Positions 35,057 to 44,915 of a DNA stretch of 64,000 nt are shown piece by piece; the first letter of the stretch is position 1, and every line of letters begins with the position of its first letter. Below the pieces are notes generated by a model that did no database searches, had not been told where the DNA came from, and saw nothing but the letters and a program-made list of their open reading frames with translations. The position numbers were made by a program, and so were the translations under genes. Source of the DNA: Paramagnetospirillum kuznetsovii (GTDB taxonomy: Bacteria > Pseudomonadota > Alphaproteobacteria > Rhodospirillales > Magnetospirillaceae); contig NZ_PGTO01000001.1 of assembly GCF_003284725.1 (NCBI RefSeq), forward strand, positions 248,001 to 312,000, in the 5' to 3' direction.

Positions 35057-35728
35057 ATACCCACATAATCTATGTGGACCTATGTCCAAATGCAGGTGGT
35101 CGGCATGCAGTCGATTGTGGTTCGGAGTCAGCACCACGTTGAAATGATCGCAGGACGCCCGCGCCACCTCCTGCAGGAAGTCGCTGCGCTTGCCCGCGCC
35201 GCGCCAGTCCTTCTTGACCGAGATGACGGAGCCATCGGCCAGTTCGAAGCCGCCGATATCGATGGCTTGGCCCTTGGCATGCTCGGACAGGCGGCCTCCG
35301 GCACTACCATTTTTATTGCCATTGCCCGCCGAGGCGGTGGTGGTCTCGGTGCGGCGGGTGCGGCAGTCGAAGGTTCCCATATGGACAAGGCGCACCACCC
35401 GCTGGCCGAGAATCCTGGCGGCGGCGGGCGCCACCACTTGGGATTCGAAACGGTCCACCGTGCGCGCCATGGCGCAGGACATCACGCCAGGCCGGTTCCA
35501 GTTGGCTTGCGAATCACCCGAGACCTTGACCGGATTGGGGACGCTGCACGCGCCCGGCGGGCTGGGCGCTTGCGGCTCGAAGGCGACGTGGCGGTCGCGC
35601 AGATCCTTCAGGCAGGCGGCGTCGGGGTCGAGAATGGGCGGCGGCGCGGCAACCTTGGGCGGCGGCGGCGCGGCGCAGGCCGCCAGCAGCAACAGACCGA
35701 GCAAGGTGATGAGAGATCGAAAGGGCAC
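35054..35728 (-). CDS. Extensin-like C-terminal domain lipoprotein
   Basis: A 224-residue protein with a lipoprotein signal (LLGLLLLAAC, Cys ~18) and a Pro-rich linker, then an Extensin_2 domain: four spaced cysteines, RLSEHAKGQAIDIGGFELAD and NRLHADHLHLDIG. The SEH...DIG and H-D-H pattern resembles metal-binding D,D-peptidase/LAS enzymes (His, Asp, His), so a role in trimming peptidoglycan at the outer membrane is likely but inferred. Single gene. Confidence 0.87.
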   Translation of the reverse strand: MPFRSLITLLGLLLLAACAAPPPPKVAAPPPILDPDAACLKDLRDRHVAFEPQAPSPPGACSVPNPVKVSGDSQANWNRPGVMSCAMARTVDRFESQVVAPAAARILGQRVVRLVHMGTFDCRTRRTETTTASAGNGNKNGSAGGRLSEHAKGQAIDIGGFELADGSVISVKKDWRGAGKRSDFLQEVARASCDHFNVVLTPNHNRLHADHLHLDIGPHRLCGY

Positions 35729-35843
35729 GGCCGCGATTCCGCTGGTACAAACCTTATCTATCTAGCGGAACAACAGTCAAAAAGTCACTATTTTTCTGCG
35801 AGTTATGCGGAAATACTAAGCTTGGGAATTAAGAAATCCTTAA

Positions 35844-36167
35844 CTAGCCCAGCTTGACGGCGGTGCCATTGGCCGAGACGATCAGCATGGTCTTGTGATC
35901 GCCGCCCACCACTTCGTAATCCAGGTCGATCCCCACCACCGCGTCGGCGCCCAGTTCGGCGGCGCGGGCCTTGAGATCGGCCAGGGCGGCGTCCTTGGCC
36001 TCGGCCAGCAGCTTTTCGTAGGAGCCGCTGCGGCCGCCGACGATGTCGCGCACGCTGGCCATCATGTCGCGGAAGATGTTGGTGCCCATGACGGCGTCGC
36101 CGGAGACGATGCCCAGATAGGCGGCGATGGCGCGGCCGTCGATCGCGTCGGTGGTGGTGATGATCAT
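35844..36167 (-). CDS. YbjQ/UPF0145 family protein
   Basis: A 107-residue protein of the YbjQ fold: [40 protein letters not shown] and the C-terminal [16 protein letters not shown]. Its function is unknown; members assemble into pentamers. GGAGAG lies seven bases before ATG 36167, so a much longer upstream frame is rejected. Divergent from mogA. Confidence 0.92.
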   Translation of the reverse strand: MIITTTDAIDGRAIAAYLGIVSGDAVMGTNIFRDMMASVRDIVGGRSGSYEKLLAEAKDAALADLKARAAELGADAVVGIDLDYEVVGGDHKTMLIVSANGTAVKLG

Positions 36168-36269
36168 CACGGGTCTCTCCAGCAATGGATCGCGCATCAT
36201 AGCCTTGACCGGAGCGGTTGGCTGTCCCCAAACTCGCGCCCCCGCGTGAAATTTTTTAGGACGCCCGCC

Positions 36270-36821
36270 ATGACCCAGTCCGTGCCCCCCAATCCCGTGC
36301 CGATCGGCATCGTCACCATTTCCGACCGCGCCAGCCAGGGCGTCTACGAGGACAAGGGCGGCCCCGCCATCCATGCCGAGCTGACCCGCTTCCTGTCGAC
36401 GCCGTGGCGGCCGGTGGCCCGCGTCATCGCCGACGAGCAGGCGGTGATCGAGGCGACCTTGACGGAACTGGCCGATGTGGAGGGCTGCGCCCTGATCGTG
36501 ACCACCGGCGGAACCGGCCCGGCGCCCCGCGACGTGACCCCCGAGGCCACCGAGGCGGTGTGCCAGAAAATGATGCCGGGCTTCGGCGAGCTGATGCGCA
36601 CCGAAAGCCTGAAGGTGGTGCCCACCGCCATCCTGTCGCGCCAGACCGCCGGGATCCGGGGCCAAAGCCTGATCGTCAATCTGCCGGGCAAGCCGTCCGC
36701 CATCGCCGATTGCCTGGTGGCGGTGATGCCCGCCATTCCCTATTGCATCGACCTGATCGGCGGGGCCTTCATCGACACCGATCCGGCGGTGTGCAAGGCC
36801 TTCCGCCCCAAGGCGAAGTAG
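36270..36821 (+). CDS. mogA: Molybdopterin adenylyltransferase
   Basis: A 183-residue MoCF-fold enzyme that adenylylates molybdopterin before Mo insertion. Motifs: [40 protein letters not shown] and [16 protein letters not shown]. The SDRAS..G..EDKSG form and single-domain length separate it from MoeA and from CinA. MoaB is the main alternative. ATG 36270. Confidence 0.9.
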   Translation: MTQSVPPNPVPIGIVTISDRASQGVYEDKGGPAIHAELTRFLSTPWRPVARVIADEQAVIEATLTELADVEGCALIVTTGGTGPAPRDVTPEATEAVCQKMMPGFGELMRTESLKVVPTAILSRQTAGIRGQSLIVNLPGKPSAIADCLVAVMPAIPYCIDLIGGAFIDTDPAVCKAFRPKAK

Positions 36822-36891
36822 GCTTGACGGGGCTCAAGGCGCCAGTGGGGGCGGGCGGCTTTGATGCGGGCAACCGAAGGAGCCCCGCGCC

Positions 36892-37284
36892 ATGACCATC
36901 CAGACCCCCATTCTCGCCAGGACCGAGCTGCTTGATCTGATCCATGAGGCGGTCGCCGCCCATGCCAATGTGGTGCAGGTTCGGCTGGACGCCGACAAGG
37001 CGGTGGTGGAGACCCTGGCCGCCGGGCGTGTCGCCGCCAGCCGCGACTGGTCCCTCGACCATTGCCCCCAGGCTTTGGCCTCTGCTTTCGCCCTGTGCGA
37101 CGGTCCCGACGATTATCAATACGGCAGCTCGCGCAGCGGCCGCATGACCGGCGAGAAGGCGGAACTGCCCAAGGGTGTCACCATGGTCTTCGTGCAATTC
37201 TTTCCGCCTCGCGACGGCCAGCGCCATCTGGTGGCGCGCATCACCTACGATTCCGATACCTGCTGCGGCACCTGCGGGGGGTAA
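36892..37284 (+). CDS. Unknown 130-residue protein with cysteine-rich tail
   Basis: Begins MTIQTPILARTELLDLIHEA and ends YDSDTCCGTCGG, with a CCxxC cluster at the very end that could bind metal. The middle (LPKGVTMVFVQFFPPRDGQR then HLVARITYDS) recalls the N-terminal domain of T4SS/T2SS-type ATPases such as TrbB/PilT relatives, but no Walker motif follows; this resemblance is weak. It follows mogA by 70 bases. No function is assigned. Confidence 0.7.
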   Translation: MTIQTPILARTELLDLIHEAVAAHANVVQVRLDADKAVVETLAAGRVAASRDWSLDHCPQALASAFALCDGPDDYQYGSSRSGRMTGEKAELPKGVTMVFVQFFPPRDGQRHLVARITYDSDTCCGTCGG

Positions 37285-37312
37285 TGCCGTTCGTTATTTG
37301 ACGTGACCCGTC

Positions 37313-37390
37313 CGGCGGGCGAGACGCCCGCGCTCCCAATGGTGCGCTATTTTCGGAGCGCGGCCGTCCCGGCCGCTTTCCACGCGAGTC
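37313..37390. repeat. GGAGCGCGGCCGTC palindromic repeat, copy 2
   Basis: GGCGGGCGAGACGCCCGCGC at 37313 is followed by TCCCAATGGTGCGCTATTTTC and GGAGCGCGGCCGTCCCGGCC. Two GC palindromes in opposite arrangement form one composite element between convergent genes; related to 17960-18008 and 39003-39070. Confidence 0.75.
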
Positions 37391-37414
37391 ACTTCATTGG
37401 TCAAGCGCCTTAGG

Positions 37415-38110
37415 CTACTTCTTGACCACGAAGGGGGGAACCCGGCCGAACAGGGCTTCCAGCATGACCAGTTCCTCGTCGGTATGGTTGGCCATCTGAT
37501 ATTTTTCCATCACCGGGCCGTTGGGGCCGGGACGGACGATCCTCGGCGTTTCGTGATGGTGGTTGTTCACCTCCTCGCTTAGCTGGGGGGCACCAACGGG
37601 CGTCATCACGGCGCGGCCGTAGCAGACGCACATATTCATGGAGTCCGGCCCGCTCTCCAGATAGGCGGCGGTACCCCGGATGCTCACATTGGCATGGGGG
37701 GTCTTCAGGGCGATCTCCTTCTTGCCGAAGACGGCGAGGACACGACCGCTTTCCAGGTCCATCTCGCGGGTCATGCCGCCGCCTTCCATCTCGCGCATGG
37801 CGTCGCGGATGACCACCTGGCTGTTGGGCCGCAGCAGGAAGCCGTCGTCGCCCACCACGAAGATGGCCTCGCCGTCCGTGCCGGTGGAAACCCGGTCGCC
37901 AAGCGCCACCGGCGTTCCCACTTCGGCCGCGATGCCGTTGATCATGACCAGCCCCTTGCTTTTGTGAAGCGCGCTGTCCGGCAGGCCCGGCGTGGTGGAT
38001 TGCATGGCTTGCGCCGGTCCGCCGCGCCACAGGCTTGCCGCCACGCCCGCCAGGACGAGGCGGCCCAGCCAGATCCGGCGGGCCCAATTCACCTTGGTGC
38101 GAAATGTCAT
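37415..38110 (-). CDS. FecR-domain exported protein
   Basis: A 231-residue protein with a Tat-like signal (NWARRIWLGRLVLAGVAASL, then AQA) and a FecR beta-domain (GTPVALGDRVSTGTDGEAIF, LRPNSQVVIRD, LESGRVLAVFG, NVSIRGTAAYLES). Stand-alone periplasmic FecR proteins of this kind are structural or carbohydrate-related rather than sigma regulators; no FecI or TonB receptor is adjacent. The start overlaps the stop of the EamA gene (ATGA). Confidence 0.85.
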   Translation of the reverse strand: MTFRTKVNWARRIWLGRLVLAGVAASLWRGGPAQAMQSTTPGLPDSALHKSKGLVMINGIAAEVGTPVALGDRVSTGTDGEAIFVVGDDGFLLRPNSQVVIRDAMREMEGGGMTREMDLESGRVLAVFGKKEIALKTPHANVSIRGTAAYLESGPDSMNMCVCYGRAVMTPVGAPQLSEEVNNHHHETPRIVRPGPNGPVMEKYQMANHTDEELVMLEALFGRVPPFVVKK

Positions 38111-39000
38111 GGCGATTTCCGATTCACCAGCCAGATGCCGACGCTGACCAGCAGCATGGCGAGGCCCAGCATGGGGGTTATGCGCTCGCCCAGCAAGAGC
38201 GCTCCGAACAGCATGCCGAACAGCGGCGTCAGGAACGAGAAGGCCGACAGCTTGGTGGCGGGATAGCGGGTGATCAGCCAGAACCACGCCAGATAGGAGG
38301 CGAAGGCGACGCCGATGGTCTGGAAGGCGAACAAGGCCCAGGTCAGCGGGGTGGGATCGGTGAAGCCCGTCTCGCCCAGTGCCAGCGAGGCCAGCGGCAG
38401 GGCCACGGCCGAGACCGCCAGCTGATAGAACAGCGTTTTGTTGGCGCTGATCGCGGCGAGGCGTGATTTGCGCACCAACACGGTGGTGGCGCCCCAAGCC
38501 AAGGCCGCGCCCAAAAGCATGGCATCGCCGATCCATTGGCGGCCGGTGGGTAGCGTCAGGGTCTCGCCGAAGGCGGCGATGATGCCGCAAAAGGCGGCGA
38601 CCAGCCCCAGGGTCTGGGCGCGGTTCAGCCGTTCGGCGGGAACCAGGACATGCATGCCCACGGCCACCACGAAGGGCGCGGTATAGAGGAAGACCACGGC
38701 GCGCGATGCCGGGGTATAGGTCAGCCCCCAGAAGATCAGGGCGAATTCAGCAGCGAACATGAGCCCCGCCGCCAGACCGCGCCACAAGGTGCCGTCCCGC
38801 TCGAACAGGGGAATTCCCCGCCATGCGGACCACAGCCACAGCAGCGGCGCCGCACCGGCCGAGCGTAACCCCGCCTGAAGGACCGGCGAAATCCCGGCAT
38901 TGGCCAGCTTGGCCGCCACTTGATTGAGGCCCCAGACGGCGCACAGCCCCACCATCAGGGTCATGGCCAGGGTGTCGAGATGGGTGTGGCGTTGGGTCAT
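38107..39000 (-). CDS. EamA/RhaT-family drug/metabolite transporter
   Basis: A 297-residue inner-membrane protein with about ten membrane helices in two EamA repeats (LCAVWGLNQVAAKLANAGIS at the start of repeat 1; ALAWGATTVLVRKSRLAAIS at the start of repeat 2). The substrate cannot be predicted. It is coupled to the FecR-domain gene by an ATGA overlap. Confidence 0.9.
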   Translation of the reverse strand: MTQRHTHLDTLAMTLMVGLCAVWGLNQVAAKLANAGISPVLQAGLRSAGAAPLLWLWSAWRGIPLFERDGTLWRGLAAGLMFAAEFALIFWGLTYTPASRAVVFLYTAPFVVAVGMHVLVPAERLNRAQTLGLVAAFCGIIAAFGETLTLPTGRQWIGDAMLLGAALAWGATTVLVRKSRLAAISANKTLFYQLAVSAVALPLASLALGETGFTDPTPLTWALFAFQTIGVAFASYLAWFWLITRYPATKLSAFSFLTPLFGMLFGALLLGERITPMLGLAMLLVSVGIWLVNRKSP

Positions 39001-39002
39001 GG

Positions 39003-39070
39003 GGCAGATGCGGCCGGGACGGCCGCGCTCCGGGCTGGCTTGTCTTGGAGCGCGGGCGACCTCGCCCGCA
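39003..39070. repeat. GGAGCGCGGCCGTC palindromic repeat, copy 3
   Basis: GGCCGGGACGGCCGCGCTCC and GGAGCGCGGGCGACCTCGCC form an inverted pair between the EamA gene and yejF. Same family as 17960-18008 and 37313-37390. Confidence 0.75.
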
Positions 39071-39073
39071 TGC

Positions 39074-40674
<1,601 letters not shown>

Positions 40675-40678
<4 letters not shown>

Positions 40679-41697
40679 GTGGTTTTCCTGGGGTCGAAGG
40701 CGTCGCGCACCGCCTCGCCGACGAAGACCAGCAGCGACAGCAGGGTGGCGACCACGATGAAGCCGGTCAGGCCCAGCCAGGGGGCTTGCAGGTTGTCCTT
40801 GCCCTGGCGCAGCAGGTCGCCCAGCGAGGCCGAGCCCGGCGGCAGGCCGAGCCCGAGGAAATCCAGGGCGGTCAGCGACACGATGGAGGAGTTGAGGATG
40901 AAAGGCATGAAGGTCAGGGTCGCCACCATGGCGTTGGGCAGCACATGGCGGAGCATGATGCGGGAATCGCTCATGCCCAGGGTGCGCGCCGCCCGCACAT
41001 AGTCGAAATTCCGCGCGCGCAGGAATTCGGCGCGCACCACGCCCACCAGATTGGTCCACGAGAACGCCACCAGCACCAGCAGCAGGCTCCAGAAGCCCGG
41101 CTTGATGATGGAGGCGATGATGATCAGGATCAGCAGTTCCGGCAAGCCGCCCCAGATTTCCAGGAAGCGCTGGAACAAAAGGTCGGTCTTGCCGCCGAAA
41201 TAGCCCTGCACCGCCCCGGCGGCGACGCCGATCACCGTGCTGACCAGGGTCAGCGCCAGACCGAAGGCGATGGACAGCCGCAGCCCGTAGATCAGCCGCG
41301 CCAGCACGTCGCGGCCCTGATCGTCGGTGCCCAGCCAGTTGGCGGCCGATGGCGGCGCCGGATGGGGCCGGGTGCTGTCGTAATTGATGGCCTTGTAGTC
41401 GAAGCGGATCGGTGGCCAGACGGCCCAGCCGTGCTCGGCGATCTTGCCCAGGATGTAGGGGTCGCGGTAGTCGGCATAGGTCTTGAAGTCGCCGCCGAAG
41501 GTCACTTCCGGGTAGTTCTTCACGATGGGCGAATAGAGCGCGCCGTCATAGCGGATCAGGATGGGCCGGTCGTTGGCCACCAGTTCGGCCGCCAGGGTCA
41601 GTATGAAGACGGCCAGGAAGATCCACAGCGACCAGACGCCACGGCGGTTGCGGCGAAAGGCGTCCAGACGGCGTTGGTCCAGCGGCGTCAGGCGCAT
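40675..41697 (-). CDS. yejE: Peptide ABC transporter permease YejE
   Basis: A 340-residue inner-membrane permease (DppC family) with an N-terminal membrane helix (SLWIFLAVFILTLAAELVA), a large periplasmic loop holding YADYRDPYI and FDYKAINYDS typical of YejE, and the EAA loop RAARTLGMSDSRIMLRHVLP. ATG at 41697 has GGAGGG upstream. A repeat splits it from yejB upstream. Confidence 0.94.
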
Positions 41698-41740
41698 GGA
41701 GCCCTCCATCTTTCGCCGTGCCTGCGGACTCGACGGGCTT

Positions 41741-41859
41741 GAACCACGAAGGCGCGAAGGCACGAAGGAGTCGTGAAGACGACGGAGGTGACGGCTCCGG
41801 TGGAAGCGGAATGGTCGGCGTTCCTTCCTCCCTCTTCGTGTCTTCGTGCCTTCGTGGTG
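41741..41859. repeat. ACCACGAAG inverted repeat inside the yej operon
   Basis: The left arm GAACCACGAAGGCGCGAAGG (41741) with CACGAAGG is mirrored by CCTCTTCGTGTCTTCGTGCC (41831) with TTCGTGGT, around ~60 bases of unrelated sequence. Its architecture (short stuttering CACGAAG units facing each other) parallels the CACAGAT family ends. It forms most of the 208-base yejB-yejE gap. Confidence 0.85.
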
Positions 41860-41905
41860 AAATCCATCGTCTGGACCAGCACAAGCGCGGAGGATCTTGA
41901 GAGAA

Positions 41906-43015
41906 TCATCCCCCCCTCCCTTCGAAGTCGATGCGGGGATCGACCCAGTGATAGGTGAGGTCGCTGACCAGATTGAGCACCAGGCCCAGCAGGGAAAAGG
42001 CGTAGAGGGTGCCGAACATCACCGGATAGTCGCGGTTGCTGACCGCCTCGAATCCCAGCAGGCCGATGCCGTCCAGCGAGAAGATGATCTCCACCAGCAC
42101 GGAACCGGTAAACAGGATGCCCACCAGGGCGCGGGGGAAACCGGCGACGATCAGCAGCATGGCGTTGCGGAAGATGTGACCGTAGAGCACGCGGGACTCG
42201 CTCAATCCCTTGGCCCGGGCGGTGACCACGTATTGCTTGTTGATCTCTTCCAGGAAGGAGTTCTTGGTCAGCATGGTAAGGGAAGCGAAGCCGCCCACCA
42301 CCAGGGCGGTGACCGGCAGGGCCAGATGCCAGGCGTAATCAAGCGCCCGCGCCCCCAAAGACGCGCCCTCCATGCCCGAACTGGTCAGTCCGCGCAGCGG
42401 AAACCACGCCAGATACTGGCCGCCCGCGAAGACAACGATCAGGGCGATGGCGAACAGGAAGCCGGGCACCGCATAACCGATGATCACCGCCCAGCTCGTG
42501 GCGATATCCAGCGTCGATCCGTCGTGGCGCGCCTTATGGATGCCGAGCGGGATGGAGACCAGATAGATGATCAGGGTGCTCCACAGCCCCAGCGAGATGG
42601 AGACCGGCATCTTCTCCATCACCAGACCCACCACCGAGACATCACGGTAGAAGCTCTTTCCGAAATCGAAACGAATATATTGGCCCAGCATCTGAAGGAA
42701 GCGCTCGTGGGCGGGCTTGTCGAAGCCGAACTGGCGCTCGATCTCCTTGATGAAGGTGGGGTCGAGCCCCTGGGCGCCGCGATAGGCGCCCTGATTGCCC
42801 TGGTTGGAATTGGCGCGGGCAACCTTGGGGGCGGCGGTCTCGCCGCCAGCCCCGGAAATGCGGGCGGCGGCATCCACGTTGGTGCCCTGCAGCTTGGAGA
42901 TCATCAGCTCCACCGGCCCGCCGGGGGCGAACTGCACCACGGCGAAATTGACCAGCATGATGCCCAGCAGGGTCAGCGGGATCAGCATCAGACGGCGCAG
43001 CGCATAGGCGATCAT
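41906..43015 (-). CDS. yejB: Peptide ABC transporter permease YejB
   Basis: A 369-residue DppB-type permease with an N-terminal helix (LRRLMLIPLTLLGIMLVNFA), the long periplasmic insertion seen in YejB (residues ~45-95, Gln/Asn-rich), and the EAA loop TARAKGLSESRVLYGHIFRN. Its ATG overlaps the yejA stop (ATGA). Confidence 0.94.
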   Translation of the reverse strand: MIAYALRRLMLIPLTLLGIMLVNFAVVQFAPGGPVELMISKLQGTNVDAAARISGAGGETAAPKVARANSNQGNQGAYRGAQGLDPTFIKEIERQFGFDKPAHERFLQMLGQYIRFDFGKSFYRDVSVVGLVMEKMPVSISLGLWSTLIIYLVSIPLGIHKARHDGSTLDIATSWAVIIGYAVPGFLFAIALIVVFAGGQYLAWFPLRGLTSSGMEGASLGARALDYAWHLALPVTALVVGGFASLTMLTKNSFLEEINKQYVVTARAKGLSESRVLYGHIFRNAMLLIVAGFPRALVGILFTGSVLVEIIFSLDGIGLLGFEAVSNRDYPVMFGTLYAFSLLGLVLNLVSDLTYHWVDPRIDFEGRGG

Positions 43016-44781
43016 GGCTTGACCCACCAGGTCAGGAACTGGGTGCCGTTGGACGGCGAGACCTTGGGGCGGCCGAATTTGTCCCACCAGACAAGCCGGT
43101 CGGTGCCCAGATGCCAGTGAGGAATGACGTAGTGCCCCCATAGCAGCGCCCGGTCCAGGGCGCGGGTACGCGCCACCAGGGCATCGCGGTCGGGTGCGCT
43201 GATCACCTGATCGATCAGGGCGTCGATGGCGGGTGACTTGATGCCGGCCAGATTCTGGCCGCCGGGCTGGTCGGCGGACTCGGAACCCCAGAAACTGGCC
43301 TGCTCATTGCCCGGCGACTGGGACTGGCCCCAGACATGGACAATCATATCGAAATCATAATGATCAAGCCGGTTCTTGTATTGGGCGGTGTCCACCGTGC
43401 GCACATTGGCCTCGATGCCCAGCCGCGCCAGGGCGCGGGCGAAGGGCAGGGTGATGCGTTCCCACACCGGCTGGACCAGCAGGATCTCGAAGACGAAGGG
43501 TTGGCCGTCCTTGACCAGCTTACCGTCCACCACGTCCCAACCGGCCTCTTCCAGCAGTTTCATGGCGGCGCGCAGATTGGGACGGATATTGCCCTCGCCG
43601 TCGGTCATCGGCGGCCGGTAGGCCTCGGTGAAGACCTCGGGCGGCAGTTGGGCGCGCAAGGGCTCCAGCACCGCCAATTCCAGCGGACCCGGCAGGCCCT
43701 CGGCGGCCAGTTCCGAATTGGCGAAATAGCTGGCGGTGCGCTTGTACTGGCCATAGAACAGGGTCTTGTTGGACCATTCGAAATCGAAGGCATAGGCCAA
43801 GGCGCGCCGCACCCGCACGTCCTGGAACAGCGGGCGGCGCAGATTATAGGCATAGCCCTGCATGCCCGCCGGTCGGCGGTGGGGAATGGCCTCCTGCCTG
43901 CCCCGGCCGTCCTTCAATCCCTGCCAGTCCTTGTAGCCGGTGGCCCATTTGCGGGCCTCGTTCTCCAGGCGCCAGTCGTATTCGCCCGCCTTGAACGCCT
44001 CCAGCGCCACCGTGGTGTCGCGATAGGAATCGTAACGGATACGGTCGAAATTGTTCATGCCCCGGCGCACCGGCAGATCGGCGCCCCAATAGTCCTTCAC
44101 CCGCTCATAGGTAATGCTCCGTTGGGTCTCGAACGTGGCGATCTTGTAGGGGCCGCTGCCCAGCGGCGGCTCCAGGGTGGTCAAGCCGAAGTCGCGGCCC
44201 TGCCAGTAATGTTTGGGCAGGATGGGCAGCTGGCCGATGATCAACGGCAATTCGCGGTTGTCGCCCGGCTTGAAGGAGAATTTCACCCGCCGCTCGGCCA
44301 GTTTTTCCACCTTGTCCACCGCCGCGTAATAGAAGCGGTAGCGGGGATGGCCCTTGGCCTTCAGGATCTCGAACGAGAACACCACATCGTCGGCGGTGAT
44401 GGGCTTGCGGTCATGCCAGCGGGCCTGGGGCCGCAAGGTGTAGATCACCCAGGAGCGGTCGGCGGGAGTCTCCACGGTTTCGGCGATCAGCCCGTATTCG
44501 GAAAAGGGTTCGTCGGCGGAACCGGTCAGCAGGGTCTCGAACGGCAGGTCGGACCCGGCGGCGGCCTCGCCCTTGACGATGAAGGGGTTGAGCGAGTCCC
44601 AGCCGCCGATCTCGGCGAGGCGCACCTCGCCACCCTTGGGGGCGTCGGGGTTCACATAGTCGAAATGCTTGAACCCGGCGGGATATTTCAAGGCGCCGTG
44701 CATGGCCAGCCCATGCCCGGTCTCGGCCAGGGCCGGAAGGCTGAACAGCAGGCAGAAGATGAAAAGTAGGGCATGCATCAC
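43012..44781 (-). CDS. yejA: Extracellular peptide-binding protein YejA
   Basis: A 589-residue SBP family 5 protein with a signal peptide (LLFIFCLLFSLPALA) and the YejA-type start of the mature chain HGLAMHGALKYPAGFKHFDY. Family features include the VNPDAPKGGEVRLAE stretch and the tryptophan-rich end. First gene of yejABEF. ATG codons at 44781 and 44778 are adjacent; either may be used. Divergent from a histidine kinase gene across 134 bases. Confidence 0.94.
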   Translation of the reverse strand: MMHALLFIFCLLFSLPALAETGHGLAMHGALKYPAGFKHFDYVNPDAPKGGEVRLAEIGGWDSLNPFIVKGEAAAGSDLPFETLLTGSADEPFSEYGLIAETVETPADRSWVIYTLRPQARWHDRKPITADDVVFSFEILKAKGHPRYRFYYAAVDKVEKLAERRVKFSFKPGDNRELPLIIGQLPILPKHYWQGRDFGLTTLEPPLGSGPYKIATFETQRSITYERVKDYWGADLPVRRGMNNFDRIRYDSYRDTTVALEAFKAGEYDWRLENEARKWATGYKDWQGLKDGRGRQEAIPHRRPAGMQGYAYNLRRPLFQDVRVRRALAYAFDFEWSNKTLFYGQYKRTASYFANSELAAEGLPGPLELAVLEPLRAQLPPEVFTEAYRPPMTDGEGNIRPNLRAAMKLLEEAGWDVVDGKLVKDGQPFVFEILLVQPVWERITLPFARALARLGIEANVRTVDTAQYKNRLDHYDFDMIVHVWGQSQSPGNEQASFWGSESADQPGGQNLAGIKSPAIDALIDQVISAPDRDALVARTRALDRALLWGHYVIPHWHLGTDRLVWWDKFGRPKVSPSNGTQFLTWWVKP

Positions 44782-44915
44782 GTCGGAGTGTGGCGGGAAC
44801 CGCGGCCGGGGGCAAGGGGCGGTGTTCCATCTCGCGATTCAGCGGATTTTCATTGCGCCTTGCCCGCGCTATAATGAAAAAGGGGAATGGGCTCTGGTCC
44901 GGGGAGAGGTAAAGA

